Shown here: in pieces, positions 15,597-23,657 of the stretch
Layout: every line of letters begins with the position of its first letter
Numbering within the stretch: the first letter of the stretch is position 1
Assembly: GCA_015060485.1 (NCBI GenBank)
Contig: SUYI01000030.1
Location: 1-45,562 of the forward strand
Reading direction: 5' to 3'
DNA: 45,562 nucleotides
Source: Prevotella sp.
GTDB lineage: Bacteria > Bacteroidota > Bacteroidia > Bacteroidales > Bacteroidaceae
Position numbers and translations under genes: made by a program
The notes under the pieces: generated by a model
What the model was told of the DNA's origin: nothing
The model's database searches: none
Seen by the model: the letters and a program-made list of their open reading frames with translations, nothing else

Positions 15597-16447
15597 TACT
15601 CATTCCCTCCTTTCTCATTTCTCATTTTGTATTCAGTAACGGAGTCCATGAATACAATCGCACCCTCTTCCATCTGAGCTGTCAGGTGTTCAATTTTCGA
15701 AAGAATATAGTTATAGAAAAACTGCAGCACGATGGCGACAATGATACCGAAGATGGTGGTAATCAGCGCAACCTTCATACCCTCGGCGACAATCGTCGGA
15801 CTGATGTCGCCGGCAGTCTGAATGCGGTCGAATGCCATCACCATACCAATGACCGTTCCCAAGAATCCTAGCGAGGGAGCAACGGCAATAAACAGACGGA
15901 TCCACGTGCAACCCTTCTCCATCTTCGAAATCTGCACCATACCATAGTTCGTCAACTGGCGGTCAATCTGCTCCAAAGGCTCTTTGATGTGCAATAGGCC
16001 CTGATAGCAGATGGAAGCCACTGGGCCACGGGTGTCGCGACAGAGCGTCTTGGCACCCTCGACGTCGTTTTGCTGCATTTTGTCGTCGACATCTTTCATC
16101 AGCCGCTTGGTATCCACTTCCGACAGCGTCAGATAGATGATGCGCTCGATGCAGAATGCCAGTCCCAGCACCAAGGCCAGGGCAACCAGCGACATAAAGC
16201 CTGCCGAGCCCTCAATGAATTTGCGCTTCAGCTGCTTGTGCAGTCCTCCACCCTCCTCTTCCTTCAACTCACTGTCGTCGTCCGACAAATCGGCCTGCAG
16301 GACAGCCATTGCGGAGTCTGCCACCAATGCCGTCGTGTCGACATCAGCCAACTCCGTCGTATCGTCTTCCAACTGGTCCTGGGCTTGCACATACTGCACG
16401 CCAGCCAACAAAAACACCATTGCCAAAAATGCAATCAGCTTCTTCAT
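15596..16447 (-). CDS. exbB: ExbB/TolQ/MotA-family proton channel with a long N-terminal extension
   Basis: A 283-residue ExbB/TolQ protein. It starts with a signal-like hydrophobic segment (MKKLIAFLAMVFLLAGVQYV) and an acidic extension (DTTELADVDTT, DDDSELKEEEGGG), then a helix (about 82-102: FMSLVALALVLGLAFCIERI), a cytoplasmic loop, and the two conserved helices (WIRLFIAVAPSLGFLGTVIGMV; KVALITTIFGIIVAIVLQFF). GFLGTVIGMVMAF is the family signature. The acidic extension is typical of Bacteroidota ExbB proteins. The last residues KMRNEKGGNE are encoded by a GAGAAATGAGAAAGGAGGG repeat, so this C terminus probably comes from an interspersed element. A clear -33/-7 promoter lies upstream, and this is the first gene of the operon. 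Confidence 0.93.
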   Translation of the reverse strand: MKKLIAFLAMVFLLAGVQYVQAQDQLEDDTTELADVDTTALVADSAMAVLQADLSDDDSELKEEEGGGLHKQLKRKFIEGSAGFMSLVALALVLGLAFCIERIIYLTLSEVDTKRLMKDVDDKMQQNDVEGAKTLCRDTRGPVASICYQGLLHIKEPLEQIDRQLTNYGMVQISKMEKGCTWIRLFIAVAPSLGFLGTVIGMVMAFDRIQTAGDISPTIVAEGMKVALITTIFGIIVAIVLQFFYNYILSKIEHLTAQMEEGAIVFMDSVTEYKMRNEKGGNE

Positions 16448-16475
16448 ATCTATTATCTTTTATCTATACGGGCGG

Positions 16476-16507
16476 CAAAATTAAGCATATTTTCTGAGAT
16501 ATGCAAA
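16476..16507 (-). promoter_or_regulatory. Promoter of the exbB operon
   Basis: Minus strand: TTTG at 16507-16504, 20 bases, TAATTTTG at 16483-16476, then a 28-base leader to the exbB start. Confidence 0.75.
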
Positions 16508-16515
16508 CATATCGC

Positions 16516-19500
16516 CTAATTCTTAGCATTATTTACGGATGCCAGCAAATGTACGGCGTCCTTCACACTCGCAATATTGCCAATGATCATCGAGCGTTTG
16601 CCGTTCACCTCGCGCAAGTTGCAGCGGCGAGGATTCTGTGCCACAAACGACAGAATATTGTCGAAAGCGTCGCTCTGGTAGAACGGACTATTGGCATTCG
16701 ACACAAAGAACAGCGTCATACGGCCCTGTTTCAGCACCACTTTCTCGCAGCCCAGCGCTTTGCCCATTCGTCGGAGCGGTACGACTAGCATCAGTTCCTC
16801 GCCCACATGGGGAATGGGGCCGAATCGGTCGATCAGTCGTTTGCTATAGGCTTCCAACTCTTCGTCAGTCTGCAGTCCGTCCAACTCGCGGTACAGCAGC
16901 ATGCGCTCCGAGTCGGAAGGCACGTACTGATCGGGAAAGTACATCTCCAAATCGCTGTCCAATGTGCAGTCAGCAACGAATGGCCTACCCCCATCCCCTC
17001 CCAAAAGGAGGGAAGCCTCACTGTCGCTTTGCTGCTGTATGTCAAGGCCAGAAGTATCTCTTAGTCTCTCCTCCCTTTGGGAGGGGATGGGGGTAGGCCT
17101 TTCATTACGTAGCTCCACCACCGCCTGGTTCAGAATCTTCACATAGGTTTCGTAACCCAAGTCGGCAATGAATCCCGACTGCTCAGCGCCCAGCAAATTG
17201 CCTGCACCGCGAATGTCCAAGTCCTGCATGGCAATATGAATACCTGCGCCCAAGTCGCTGAACTGTTCAAGGGCCTCCAGACGCCGGCGGCTCTCTACGG
17301 GCAGCGCCGCCAAGGGCGGTGCCAGCAGATAGCAGAAGGCCTTGCGGTTACCACGTCCCACACGGCCACGCATCTGGTGTAAGTCGGACAGTCCGAAGTG
17401 GTGGGCTCCGTTGATAATAATGGTGTTGGCATTGGGAATATCGATGCCATTCTCCACGATAGTCGTCGACAGTAACACATCGTATTCGTAGTTCTGGAAG
17501 TCGACGATAATCTGTTCCAGTTCCTCGGGTTTCATCTGTCCGTGACCTATGGCGATGCGTGCATCGGGAACGTATTTGCTTATCAAATCCTTGATGGGCC
17601 TCAGGTCGTTGATGCGCGGATTGACGAAATAGACCTGTCCGTTGCGCGACATCTCGAAATTGATGGCATCGGCTATCACCTCCGAACCAAAGGTATGTAT
17701 CTCCGTCTGAATGGGATAGCGGTTGGGCGGTGGCGTCTGGATGATGCTCAGGTCGCGGGCACCCACCAGCGAGAACTGCAGCGTACGCGGTATAGGCGTA
17801 GCACTCATGGTCAGCGTGTCAACGTTGGTCTTCATCTGGCGCAGCTTCTCTTTCGTCGATACACCGAATTTCTGCTCCTCGTCGATGATCAGCAGTCCCA
17901 AGTCCTTGAACTTCACGCTCTTGCCAATCAGCTTGTGTGTGCCAATCAGAATATCAATCTTACCCTCAGCTAAATCTTTCAGAATGGCTGTGGTCTGCTT
18001 CGTACTGCGGGCACGCGACAGGTATTCCACACGGACAGGCATGTCTTTCAGTCGCGACGAGAACGTCTGGTAATGCTGATAGGCCAATACGGTAGTAGGC
18101 ACCAGCACAGCCACTTGTTTACCGTCACACGCCGCCTTGAAGGCTGCACGCACAGCGACTTCCGTCTTGCCGAACCCTACATCACCGCACACCAGGCGGT
18201 CCATGGGGCGCGACTTTTCCATATCGGCCTTCACGTCATTGGTGGCCTTCAGCTGGTCAGGGGTGTCCTCGTACAGGAATCCGGCCTCCAATTCATGCTG
18301 CATAAAAGAATCGGGCGAAAAGGCAAAGCCTTTCTGCTGGCGACGGGCAGCATACAACTGAATCAGGTCGCGGGCAATGTCCTTCAACTTCTGCTTGGTA
18401 CGCTCCTTCATGCGCTCCCACTGACCCGTACCTAAGTGTGACAGACGCGGTGGCTCCCCACCATCCTGCGCCTTATATTTCGACACCTTATATAAAGAAT
18501 GTATCGATACGTAGATGGTGCCTCCGCCGTCGTACTGGATTTTTATCATCTCCTGATATTGCTGGCTATTAGCTGTTGGCTGTTGACCGTTGACAATAGG
18601 CATACGCACCAGTCCGCCAAAGCGTCCGATACCGTGATCGATATGCACCACATAGTCGCCAGGCTCAAACTGCTGAATCTCCTTCAGCGTCAGTGCCACC
18701 TTACCGCCTCGCGCCTTGTCGGAACGCAGGTTATACTTATGGAAACGGTCGAATATCTGGTGGTCGGTAAACACACAGATTCGTTGGTTGTTGTCGACGA
18801 AGCCGGCATGCAGCGTTTTCTGCACAGGTTCGAAACTAATCTTGCCTTGTTCAGCAAAGATATCCTTCAGACGCTCCAACTGCTTGGCACTGTCGGCCAG
18901 GATAAACAGTTGGTAATTCTGTGCCAGATAGTCCTCTAGCGTACTCTCCAGCAGTTCAAAATTCTTGTGGAACTGGGGCTGGGGCGTCATATGGAACGAC
19001 AGCGTCGCATCGGGCGGAAACGACGGGTGCGAACCGATTTCCACCCTTCGGAAACTCATAAGTTCACGACTGAACTGCGGACCGCTCACCAGCTGCAAGT
19101 CGCGCTGCATCTGCATCTTGATGTCGTGCTGTTCCACCTCGGTAGCACCCTCCAGACGTTCCGTCAGCGCCTGCTGCGAGAATCCCTCCTGGTACGTACG
19201 TTCTACGACATCCTGCACATATTGGAAGTCCTTCGCCACGAGCAACACCTCGTCAGGAAGGAACGACAGAAACGACACTTTCTCCTCGCTGACATCCAAC
19301 TCGGGCACAATCTCCACCTGTTCACGACGCGACTTCGACAGCTGTGTTTCTACCTCGAATGTTCGAATGGAATCGATGTCGTCGCCAAACAGGTCTATTC
19401 GGAAAGGCAGTTCGCTGCTATAGCTGTAGACGTCGAGAATGCTGCCGCGAAGGGCAAACTGGCCGGGTTCATAGACATAATCCACCTCTTGAAAACCCAT

Positions 19501-19992
19501 CTCGCGCAGGAACGCCGTCGTGTCGTCCACCAGTATCGTCTCGCCCTGCCGCAGCACCAGCGTCTGATCGCCCAGCTGTTTCTGCGACACCACCAGCTCT
19601 GACAACGCCTCGGGGTAGGAAACGATATACAATAGAGAATTGAGAGCGGAGAGTTTCGACAGCACTTCCGTACGCAGTATTTCGTTCGCACTGTCGCGCT
19701 GCCCATACTTGATGGCACGGCGATAACTGCTGGGGAAGAACAGCACCTGCTCCTCACCCAGCAGCTGCGTCAGGTCGTGATAGAAATAACCGGCATCGTC
19801 GGCATCCTGCATCACGAATAGTGTGGTCGAAAGTTTAGCTTTCGACACCAAACTTCCAAACACCATCGGTGCCGACGAGCACATAAGTCCCTCGAGGAAA
19901 ACGGTCTTCACCGACTTTTTCCTCAGGGTATCTGCCAAGGCTCCCACTTGGGGCGATTTGGCATAAAATTTCAGCAATTCTTCGATTTTCAT
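16516..19992 (-). CDS. mfd: Transcription-repair coupling factor Mfd
   Basis: A 1158-residue Mfd, which displaces stalled RNA polymerase from DNA lesions and recruits UvrA. The N-terminal UvrB-like region includes SYPEALSELVV and GSILDVYSYSSELPFRIDLFGDDIDSIR. The RNA-polymerase-interacting domain follows (FEPGDYVVHIDHGIGRFGGL), then the translocase motor with Walker A RLVCGDVGFGKTEVAVRAA (about 600), DEEQ box LLIIDEEQKFGVSTKEK, MSATPIPRTLQFSL, STTIVENGIDIPNANTIII and QMRGRVGRG. The C-terminal TRCF domain ends the protein. Two insertions break family similarity: about 464-481 (NGQQPTANSQQ) and about 962-1004 (RPTPIPSQREERLRD to LLLGGDGGRP). Both are encoded by interspersed repeats and keep the frame. 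Promoter at 20006-20035, with an almost absent leader. Confidence 0.96.
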   Translation of the reverse strand: MKIEELLKFYAKSPQVGALADTLRKKSVKTVFLEGLMCSSAPMVFGSLVSKAKLSTTLFVMQDADDAGYFYHDLTQLLGEEQVLFFPSSYRRAIKYGQRDSANEILRTEVLSKLSALNSLLYIVSYPEALSELVVSQKQLGDQTLVLRQGETILVDDTTAFLREMGFQEVDYVYEPGQFALRGSILDVYSYSSELPFRIDLFGDDIDSIRTFEVETQLSKSRREQVEIVPELDVSEEKVSFLSFLPDEVLLVAKDFQYVQDVVERTYQEGFSQQALTERLEGATEVEQHDIKMQMQRDLQLVSGPQFSRELMSFRRVEIGSHPSFPPDATLSFHMTPQPQFHKNFELLESTLEDYLAQNYQLFILADSAKQLERLKDIFAEQGKISFEPVQKTLHAGFVDNNQRICVFTDHQIFDRFHKYNLRSDKARGGKVALTLKEIQQFEPGDYVVHIDHGIGRFGGLVRMPIVNGQQPTANSQQYQEMIKIQYDGGGTIYVSIHSLYKVSKYKAQDGGEPPRLSHLGTGQWERMKERTKQKLKDIARDLIQLYAARRQQKGFAFSPDSFMQHELEAGFLYEDTPDQLKATNDVKADMEKSRPMDRLVCGDVGFGKTEVAVRAAFKAACDGKQVAVLVPTTVLAYQHYQTFSSRLKDMPVRVEYLSRARSTKQTTAILKDLAEGKIDILIGTHKLIGKSVKFKDLGLLIIDEEQKFGVSTKEKLRQMKTNVDTLTMSATPIPRTLQFSLVGARDLSIIQTPPPNRYPIQTEIHTFGSEVIADAINFEMSRNGQVYFVNPRINDLRPIKDLISKYVPDARIAIGHGQMKPEELEQIIVDFQNYEYDVLLSTTIVENGIDIPNANTIIINGAHHFGLSDLHQMRGRVGRGNRKAFCYLLAPPLAALPVESRRRLEALEQFSDLGAGIHIAMQDLDIRGAGNLLGAEQSGFIADLGYETYVKILNQAVVELRNERPTPIPSQREERLRDTSGLDIQQQSDSEASLLLGGDGGRPFVADCTLDSDLEMYFPDQYVPSDSERMLLYRELDGLQTDEELEAYSKRLIDRFGPIPHVGEELMLVVPLRRMGKALGCEKVVLKQGRMTLFFVSNANSPFYQSDAFDNILSFVAQNPRRCNLREVNGKRSMIIGNIASVKDAVHLLASVNNAKN
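16978..17104 (-). repeat. GGCCTACCCCCATCCCC-type inverted repeat inside mfd
   Basis: GGCCTACCCCCATCCCCTCC begins the element, and its near-perfect complement (GGAGGGGATGGGGGTAGGCC) ends it, with about 60 bases between that include a second CTCCC/GGGAGG step. The element is in frame in mfd and encodes about 43 residues just before the C-terminal domain. The long arms make a strong RNA hairpin. Confidence 0.8.
18548..18600 (-). repeat. CAACAGCCAACAGC-type repeat inside mfd
   Basis: On the minus strand, GTCAACGGTCAACAGCCAAC and AGCTAATAGCCAGCAATAT encode VNGQQPTANSQQ inside the RNA-polymerase-interacting domain. Similar CAACAGCCAATAGCCAACAG units occur at 30663-30690 in another gene. Confidence 0.6.
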
Positions 19993-20005
19993 ACGAATTC
20001 GTGTG

Positions 20006-20035
20006 CAAAATTACTAAAAAATTATCAATTATCAA
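20006..20035 (-). promoter_or_regulatory. Promoter of mfd
   Basis: Minus strand: TTG at 20035-20033, 19 bases, TAATTTTG at 20013-20006. The mfd ATG is 13 bases beyond. The -33 abuts that of the divergent glycosyltransferase promoter within tandem ATCAATT units. Confidence 0.7.
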
Positions 20036-20066
20036 TTGTCAATTATCAATTATTCCGTATCTTTGC
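20036..20066 (+). promoter_or_regulatory. Promoter of the GT2 gene
   Basis: TTG at 20036-20038, 20 bases, TATCTTTG at 20059-20066, followed by GCA and a 26-base leader. The location excludes the upstream in-frame ATG at 20036 as the start. Confidence 0.7.
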
Positions 20067-20092
20067 ACTCAGAAAACAAAAAAAGTAGCATT

Positions 20093-20845
20093 ATGCACGT
20101 AAGCGACAGCATTGTCATCATTCCTACTTATAACGAGAAGGAAAACATCGAGAAGATTATCCGGGCCGTATTCGGACTGGAGAAGTGTTTCCATATTCTG
20201 GTCATCGACGACGGCTCACCCGACGGTACCGCTGCCATCGTGAAGGGCATGATGGCCCAGCCGGAATTCAGCGACCGTCTCTTCATTCTCGAGCGTAGCG
20301 GCAAGCAGGGGTTAGGCACAGCCTACATCACCGGTTTCAAGTGGGCCTTGGAGCGCGACTATGGATACATTTTCGAGATGGATGCCGACTTCAGTCACGA
20401 TCCGAACGACCTGCCACGCCTCTATTCGGCCTGTGCCGACGAGGGTTACGACGTAGCCATTGGCTCGCGCTATGTGAGTGGTGTCAATGTCGTCAACTGG
20501 CCCATCGGACGCGTACTCATGTCTTATTTCGCCTCGAAATATGTGCGTATCGTCACGGGCTTTAAGGTACACGACACCACAGCGGGCTTCAAGTGCTACA
20601 AGCGCCGTGTGCTGAAAACCATCGAACTTGACAAGATTCGTTTCAAGGGCTATGGTTTCCAGATTGAGATGAAGTACACCGCTTATAAGATAGGGTTTAA
20701 GATCAAGGAAGTCAGCGTCATCTTCGTAAACCGCCGCGAGGGAGTCTCAAAGATGTCAGGTGGCATCTTCGGCGAAGCATTCTTCGGCGTCATGCGTCTG
20801 CGTTGGGACGGTTGGACACGAAAATATCCACAAATTCAAGAATAA
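20093..20845 (+). CDS. Polyprenol-phosphate mannosyltransferase-like GT2 enzyme
   Basis: A 250-residue family 2 glycosyltransferase of the dolichol/polyprenol-phosphate mannose synthase type. It transfers a sugar from a nucleotide donor to a lipid phosphate at the inner membrane. Motifs: VIIPTYNEKENIEK at the N terminus, the nucleotide site LVIDDGSPDGTAAIV, the metal-binding DAD in IFEMDADFSHDPNDLP (about 100), GSRYVSG, and DTTAGFKCYKRRVL (about 165). There is no C-terminal membrane anchor, as in short Dpm1-like forms. The start at 20093 (MHVSDSIVIIPTYN) follows the promoter leader. It may supply lipid-linked mannose for surface glycans or protein O-glycosylation, which is inferred. Confidence 0.93.
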   Translation: MHVSDSIVIIPTYNEKENIEKIIRAVFGLEKCFHILVIDDGSPDGTAAIVKGMMAQPEFSDRLFILERSGKQGLGTAYITGFKWALERDYGYIFEMDADFSHDPNDLPRLYSACADEGYDVAIGSRYVSGVNVVNWPIGRVLMSYFASKYVRIVTGFKVHDTTAGFKCYKRRVLKTIELDKIRFKGYGFQIEMKYTAYKIGFKIKEVSVIFVNRREGVSKMSGGIFGEAFFGVMRLRWDGWTRKYPQIQE

Positions 20846-20846
20846 C

Positions 20847-20881
20847 AAAAAATCGCGAGGACTCATCCCCGCGATTTTTTG
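20847..20881. terminator. Bidirectional terminator
   Basis: AAAAAATCGCG and CGCGATTTTTT form an 11-bp stem, extended by GGA/TCC inside, between the GT2 stop and the convergent 5'-nucleotidase gene. A- and T-runs on the two sides allow termination in both directions. Confidence 0.85.
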
Positions 20882-20883
20882 TT

Positions 20884-20913
20884 TCATTCCTCACTCCACA
20901 TTCCACATCCCAC
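20884..20913. repeat. CATTCC-type interspersed repeat
   Basis: TCATTCCTCACTCCACATTC and CACATCCCAC match the CATTCC side of the elements in the sigma factor and rsmF genes. It lies between the terminator and the 5'-nucleotidase stop. Confidence 0.6.
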
Positions 20914-20918
20914 GATTG

Positions 20919-22457
20919 TCAATCGTTTACAATTTTGATTCTTCCCTGCGGTTGTGCGTAGGCTTTACCTGTGTTGCCGCCCAGCGCCTTCGTCAGGTAG
21001 TCTATCATGGCCTCGTGATAACGGATGGTGCTTTCCTGCAGCACGGGGCACTTCTTGAACATATCGAAGAATCCTCCACCCTCGTGGGTGTAGTTCGTCA
21101 TCGTCACGCTATAGGTATGGTTCTCGTCCAGCGGGGCATACTTACCGTTCTCCTGCAACACCTCGATATCACTCACGCGATGGCTCTTGCTGTGAATGAC
21201 GAAGCGCAGTCCCGAGCACTGTGGGAAATTGCCGTCCAGCACAGGCACCAACGCCGTACAGCGCGTCAGCATCTCCTTCAGCAGTTTGCCGCTTACAGCC
21301 ACACGACGCAGAATGTTGTCATAAGGCAGCATACCGATGACGTCACCATAGGTGATGTCGCCAGCCATGATGTCGTTACGGATACCACCACCGTTTTCGA
21401 AGGCAATATCCGACTTCAGGGCGTAACGGTAGGCATCAGCCACCAGGTCGCCGGCATTCGTCTCACTGCCACGAATAATCCATTGCTTGTTTTCATCACT
21501 CACCACCAGACGGTAGTCGGTATGTGCCACCACCTTCGACGTGGCAGCGTCCACCAGTTTATGAATGCTGTCGGTAGCAGCCTTCACACGGACGTTCACA
21601 TAGGGCACGTCGGCAGGCTTCAGCAGTTTCGTTGTCATGCGGCCATCAGGGGTTATCAGCAGCTTGCCGATACGCTCGAACTGTGTACCCGTCTGCGTGA
21701 CGGTAATCTCCTTACCGTCCAAGTTCGAAGCCTTGGCATTCTCGAAAATCTCGTGCGAGTGTCCGTCCAGCACCACGTCGATGCCGCGCGTGTTGTTCAC
21801 CAGCAGGTGTGAGTTGAAACCCATCGATTGTGTCGTCTCGCCCACATGCGACAGCAGTACCACGTAATCGGCACCCTTCGCACGGGCTTCGTCCACCGTC
21901 TGCTGCACCAGCTGGTAGAACGTCTTCGGACGCAGGTCGTATTCCAGTCCGCCGTTCGTATCGTAGAAGGCATATGCCTCCAGAATCATCGTCTCGGGCG
22001 TCGTGGCGCCGATGAAAGCCACCTTCTTATTGCCATACTGCTTGATAATGTACGGCATGTACACGAACTGCTGGTCAGCAACGTCATACAAGTTGCAACT
22101 CACAATCGGAGCATTCAGCTGCTCCAACAGCATCTTCATTCGAGGAACGCCGTAGTCGAACTCGTGGTTGCCCAGCGTCACGGCGTCGTAATCCATCAGC
22201 TTCATGATGTCCACCACGTACTGTCCCTTCGAGATGGCACCCGTCGTGTTGCCCTGCAGGAAGTCACCACAACAGACCACAGCGGCATACGCCGTATCCG
22301 TTTTGTTGATGGCGTCGCGCAGACCGGCCATCTTCTGATAGCCGTCAATGCCGCAATGCACGTCATTCTCGTACAGAATCACAATGCTCTTCTGAGCCCA
22401 GCCGGCATGCAAACCCAGCATAAAGGCCAGCATACCAAGAATCATTCTCTTTTTCAT
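20919..22457 (-). CDS. Periplasmic 5'-nucleotidase / UshA-type metallophosphoesterase
   Basis: A 512-residue exported enzyme with a signal peptide (MKKRMILGMLAFMLGLHAGWA). The calcineurin-like N-terminal domain has the metal ligands in ILYENDVHCGIDG (Asp and His), VVCCGDFLQGNTTG, VTLGNHEFDYGV, LLSHVGETTQ and VVLDGHSHEIF. The C-terminal 5'-nucleotidase domain (about 310-512) has the substrate region ENGGGIRNDIMAGDITYGDV and YSVTMTNYTHEGGGFFDMF. It removes phosphate from nucleotides, or from related compounds such as UDP-sugars or cyclic nucleotides, in the periplasm. The substrate cannot be fixed by sequence. Promoter at 22509-22540. Confidence 0.94.
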   Translation of the reverse strand: MKKRMILGMLAFMLGLHAGWAQKSIVILYENDVHCGIDGYQKMAGLRDAINKTDTAYAAVVCCGDFLQGNTTGAISKGQYVVDIMKLMDYDAVTLGNHEFDYGVPRMKMLLEQLNAPIVSCNLYDVADQQFVYMPYIIKQYGNKKVAFIGATTPETMILEAYAFYDTNGGLEYDLRPKTFYQLVQQTVDEARAKGADYVVLLSHVGETTQSMGFNSHLLVNNTRGIDVVLDGHSHEIFENAKASNLDGKEITVTQTGTQFERIGKLLITPDGRMTTKLLKPADVPYVNVRVKAATDSIHKLVDAATSKVVAHTDYRLVVSDENKQWIIRGSETNAGDLVADAYRYALKSDIAFENGGGIRNDIMAGDITYGDVIGMLPYDNILRRVAVSGKLLKEMLTRCTALVPVLDGNFPQCSGLRFVIHSKSHRVSDIEVLQENGKYAPLDENHTYSVTMTNYTHEGGGFFDMFKKCPVLQESTIRYHEAMIDYLTKALGGNTGKAYAQPQGRIKIVND

Positions 22458-22508
22458 CAGTTTTCAGGTTGAATTTTTGTTCTGTGATTATGTTTATCGT
22501 TCTGGGGG

Positions 22509-22540
22509 CAAAGGTACGAATAAGCGAGCAAAAAACCAAA
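22509..22540 (-). promoter_or_regulatory. Promoter of the 5'-nucleotidase gene
   Basis: Minus strand: TTTG at 22540-22537, 20 bases, TACCTTTG at 22516-22509, followed by a leader of about 50 bases. Confidence 0.75.
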
Positions 22541-22579
22541 GGAATTTTGAGTTTTTTCGAGCGAAACACCCCCTAATGT

Positions 22580-22610
22580 TTTGTCAGTCCGATTTTTTGT
22601 CGTACCTTTG
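22580..22610 (+). promoter_or_regulatory. Promoter of the flavoprotein/hydrolase pair
   Basis: TTTG at 22580-22583, 19 bases, TACCTTTG at 22603-22610, then a 27-base leader to the ATG at 22638. Confidence 0.8.
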
Positions 22611-22637
22611 CAGCCTATAATAAAATATTCTGTTCGC

Positions 22638-23657
22638 ATGGAAAAAGTAACCGTATTGATTGTAGGTGCAGGACCGGCTGGTAGCACCTGTGGACTGCTG
22701 CTGAAACAACGCAACGTCGACTGCCTGCTCATCGACCGTGCCGTATTCCCACGCGACAAGATTTGTGGCGGCGGGCTGACACCCCGATCCTGCCAATTAC
22801 TGGACACCTTGCTGCCCACATTCCACTACGACTACAACAGTGTAAACCGACTGAAGCTGCTGGTCGAAGGCGAACAAGTGTTCGACTTGCATATGAACAA
22901 GGAACTGCGCATCGTGAAACGCCGCGAATTCGATGCCCAACTGCTGGAGGAATACAAGCGCAGCGGGGGAGCCTTTGCCAACGACGCGCTGAACACTATC
23001 GAGGAGAAGGACGGACAGATTGTGGCGACCATGCTGTCGGGCCGACAGGTAGCGTGCGACTATTTGATAGGTGCGGATGGTGCCAACAGTCGTGTCCGAA
23101 AATACTTGAACCCACAATCTGATCACGGTTTCCTGTGGATGGAGCAATATGGGCCGAAGTCGCCTGACAACGCTATTGTCATCAATGTCTCAAAGACTTA
23201 CGAGCAGGGCTATTACTACGCTTTCCCCAACACGGCCTACGACGTGCAAGGTTTTGGCGACGGCAATACCACACCGCAGCGGTTTCGCGAGGTGCTCGAC
23301 CAGATGGGGTGCCCCGACCTGAAGCCCAAGGGAGCCTTTATTCCCCGAAGCTGCGACTACCCTCTTCACGACCACATCATCCTCATCGGCGATGCTGGCG
23401 GTTTTCCCAACCGACTGACGGCCGAAGGACTCTATTACGCATTCCTGACAGCCCGCAACGCCGCCGAGGCCATCAGCAGCGGACGACCGTTTGCCGAGGT
23501 CAACGCCAAAGTATTTGCCCACAAGAAGAAAGAAGTGTGGGAGGCCCGCTTCTTTTATAGCAAGACAGGACTCTGGCTCCTGCGTTTCCTTTGCAGAAAC
23601 TTCCCTGGCATCTTATTGCGGTGCTACGATAAGGCTACCGGCACCAAGAAATCCTAA
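22638..23657 (+). CDS. Geranylgeranyl-reductase-family FAD oxidoreductase
   Basis: A 339-residue FAD-dependent oxidoreductase of the geranylgeranyl reductase / p-hydroxybenzoate hydroxylase-like group. The Rossmann dinucleotide site is VLIVGAGPAGSTCG (about 5-18), followed by VFPRDKICGGGLTPRS, typical of the reductase family. The second FAD motif is YLIGADGANSRVRKYL (about 150) and the third is IILIGDAGGFPNRLTAEGLYYA (about 250-270). Members reduce isoprenoid chains on lipids or quinones, but substrates vary widely. The start at 22638 is set by the promoter; an earlier in-frame ATG at 22581 overlaps it. The stop codon is directly followed by the next ATG (TAAATG), so the lipoprotein hydrolase is probably co-transcribed. 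Confidence 0.9.
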   Translation: MEKVTVLIVGAGPAGSTCGLLLKQRNVDCLLIDRAVFPRDKICGGGLTPRSCQLLDTLLPTFHYDYNSVNRLKLLVEGEQVFDLHMNKELRIVKRREFDAQLLEEYKRSGGAFANDALNTIEEKDGQIVATMLSGRQVACDYLIGADGANSRVRKYLNPQSDHGFLWMEQYGPKSPDNAIVINVSKTYEQGYYYAFPNTAYDVQGFGDGNTTPQRFREVLDQMGCPDLKPKGAFIPRSCDYPLHDHIILIGDAGGFPNRLTAEGLYYAFLTARNAAEAISSGRPFAEVNAKVFAHKKKEVWEARFFYSKTGLWLLRFLCRNFPGILLRCYDKATGTKKS

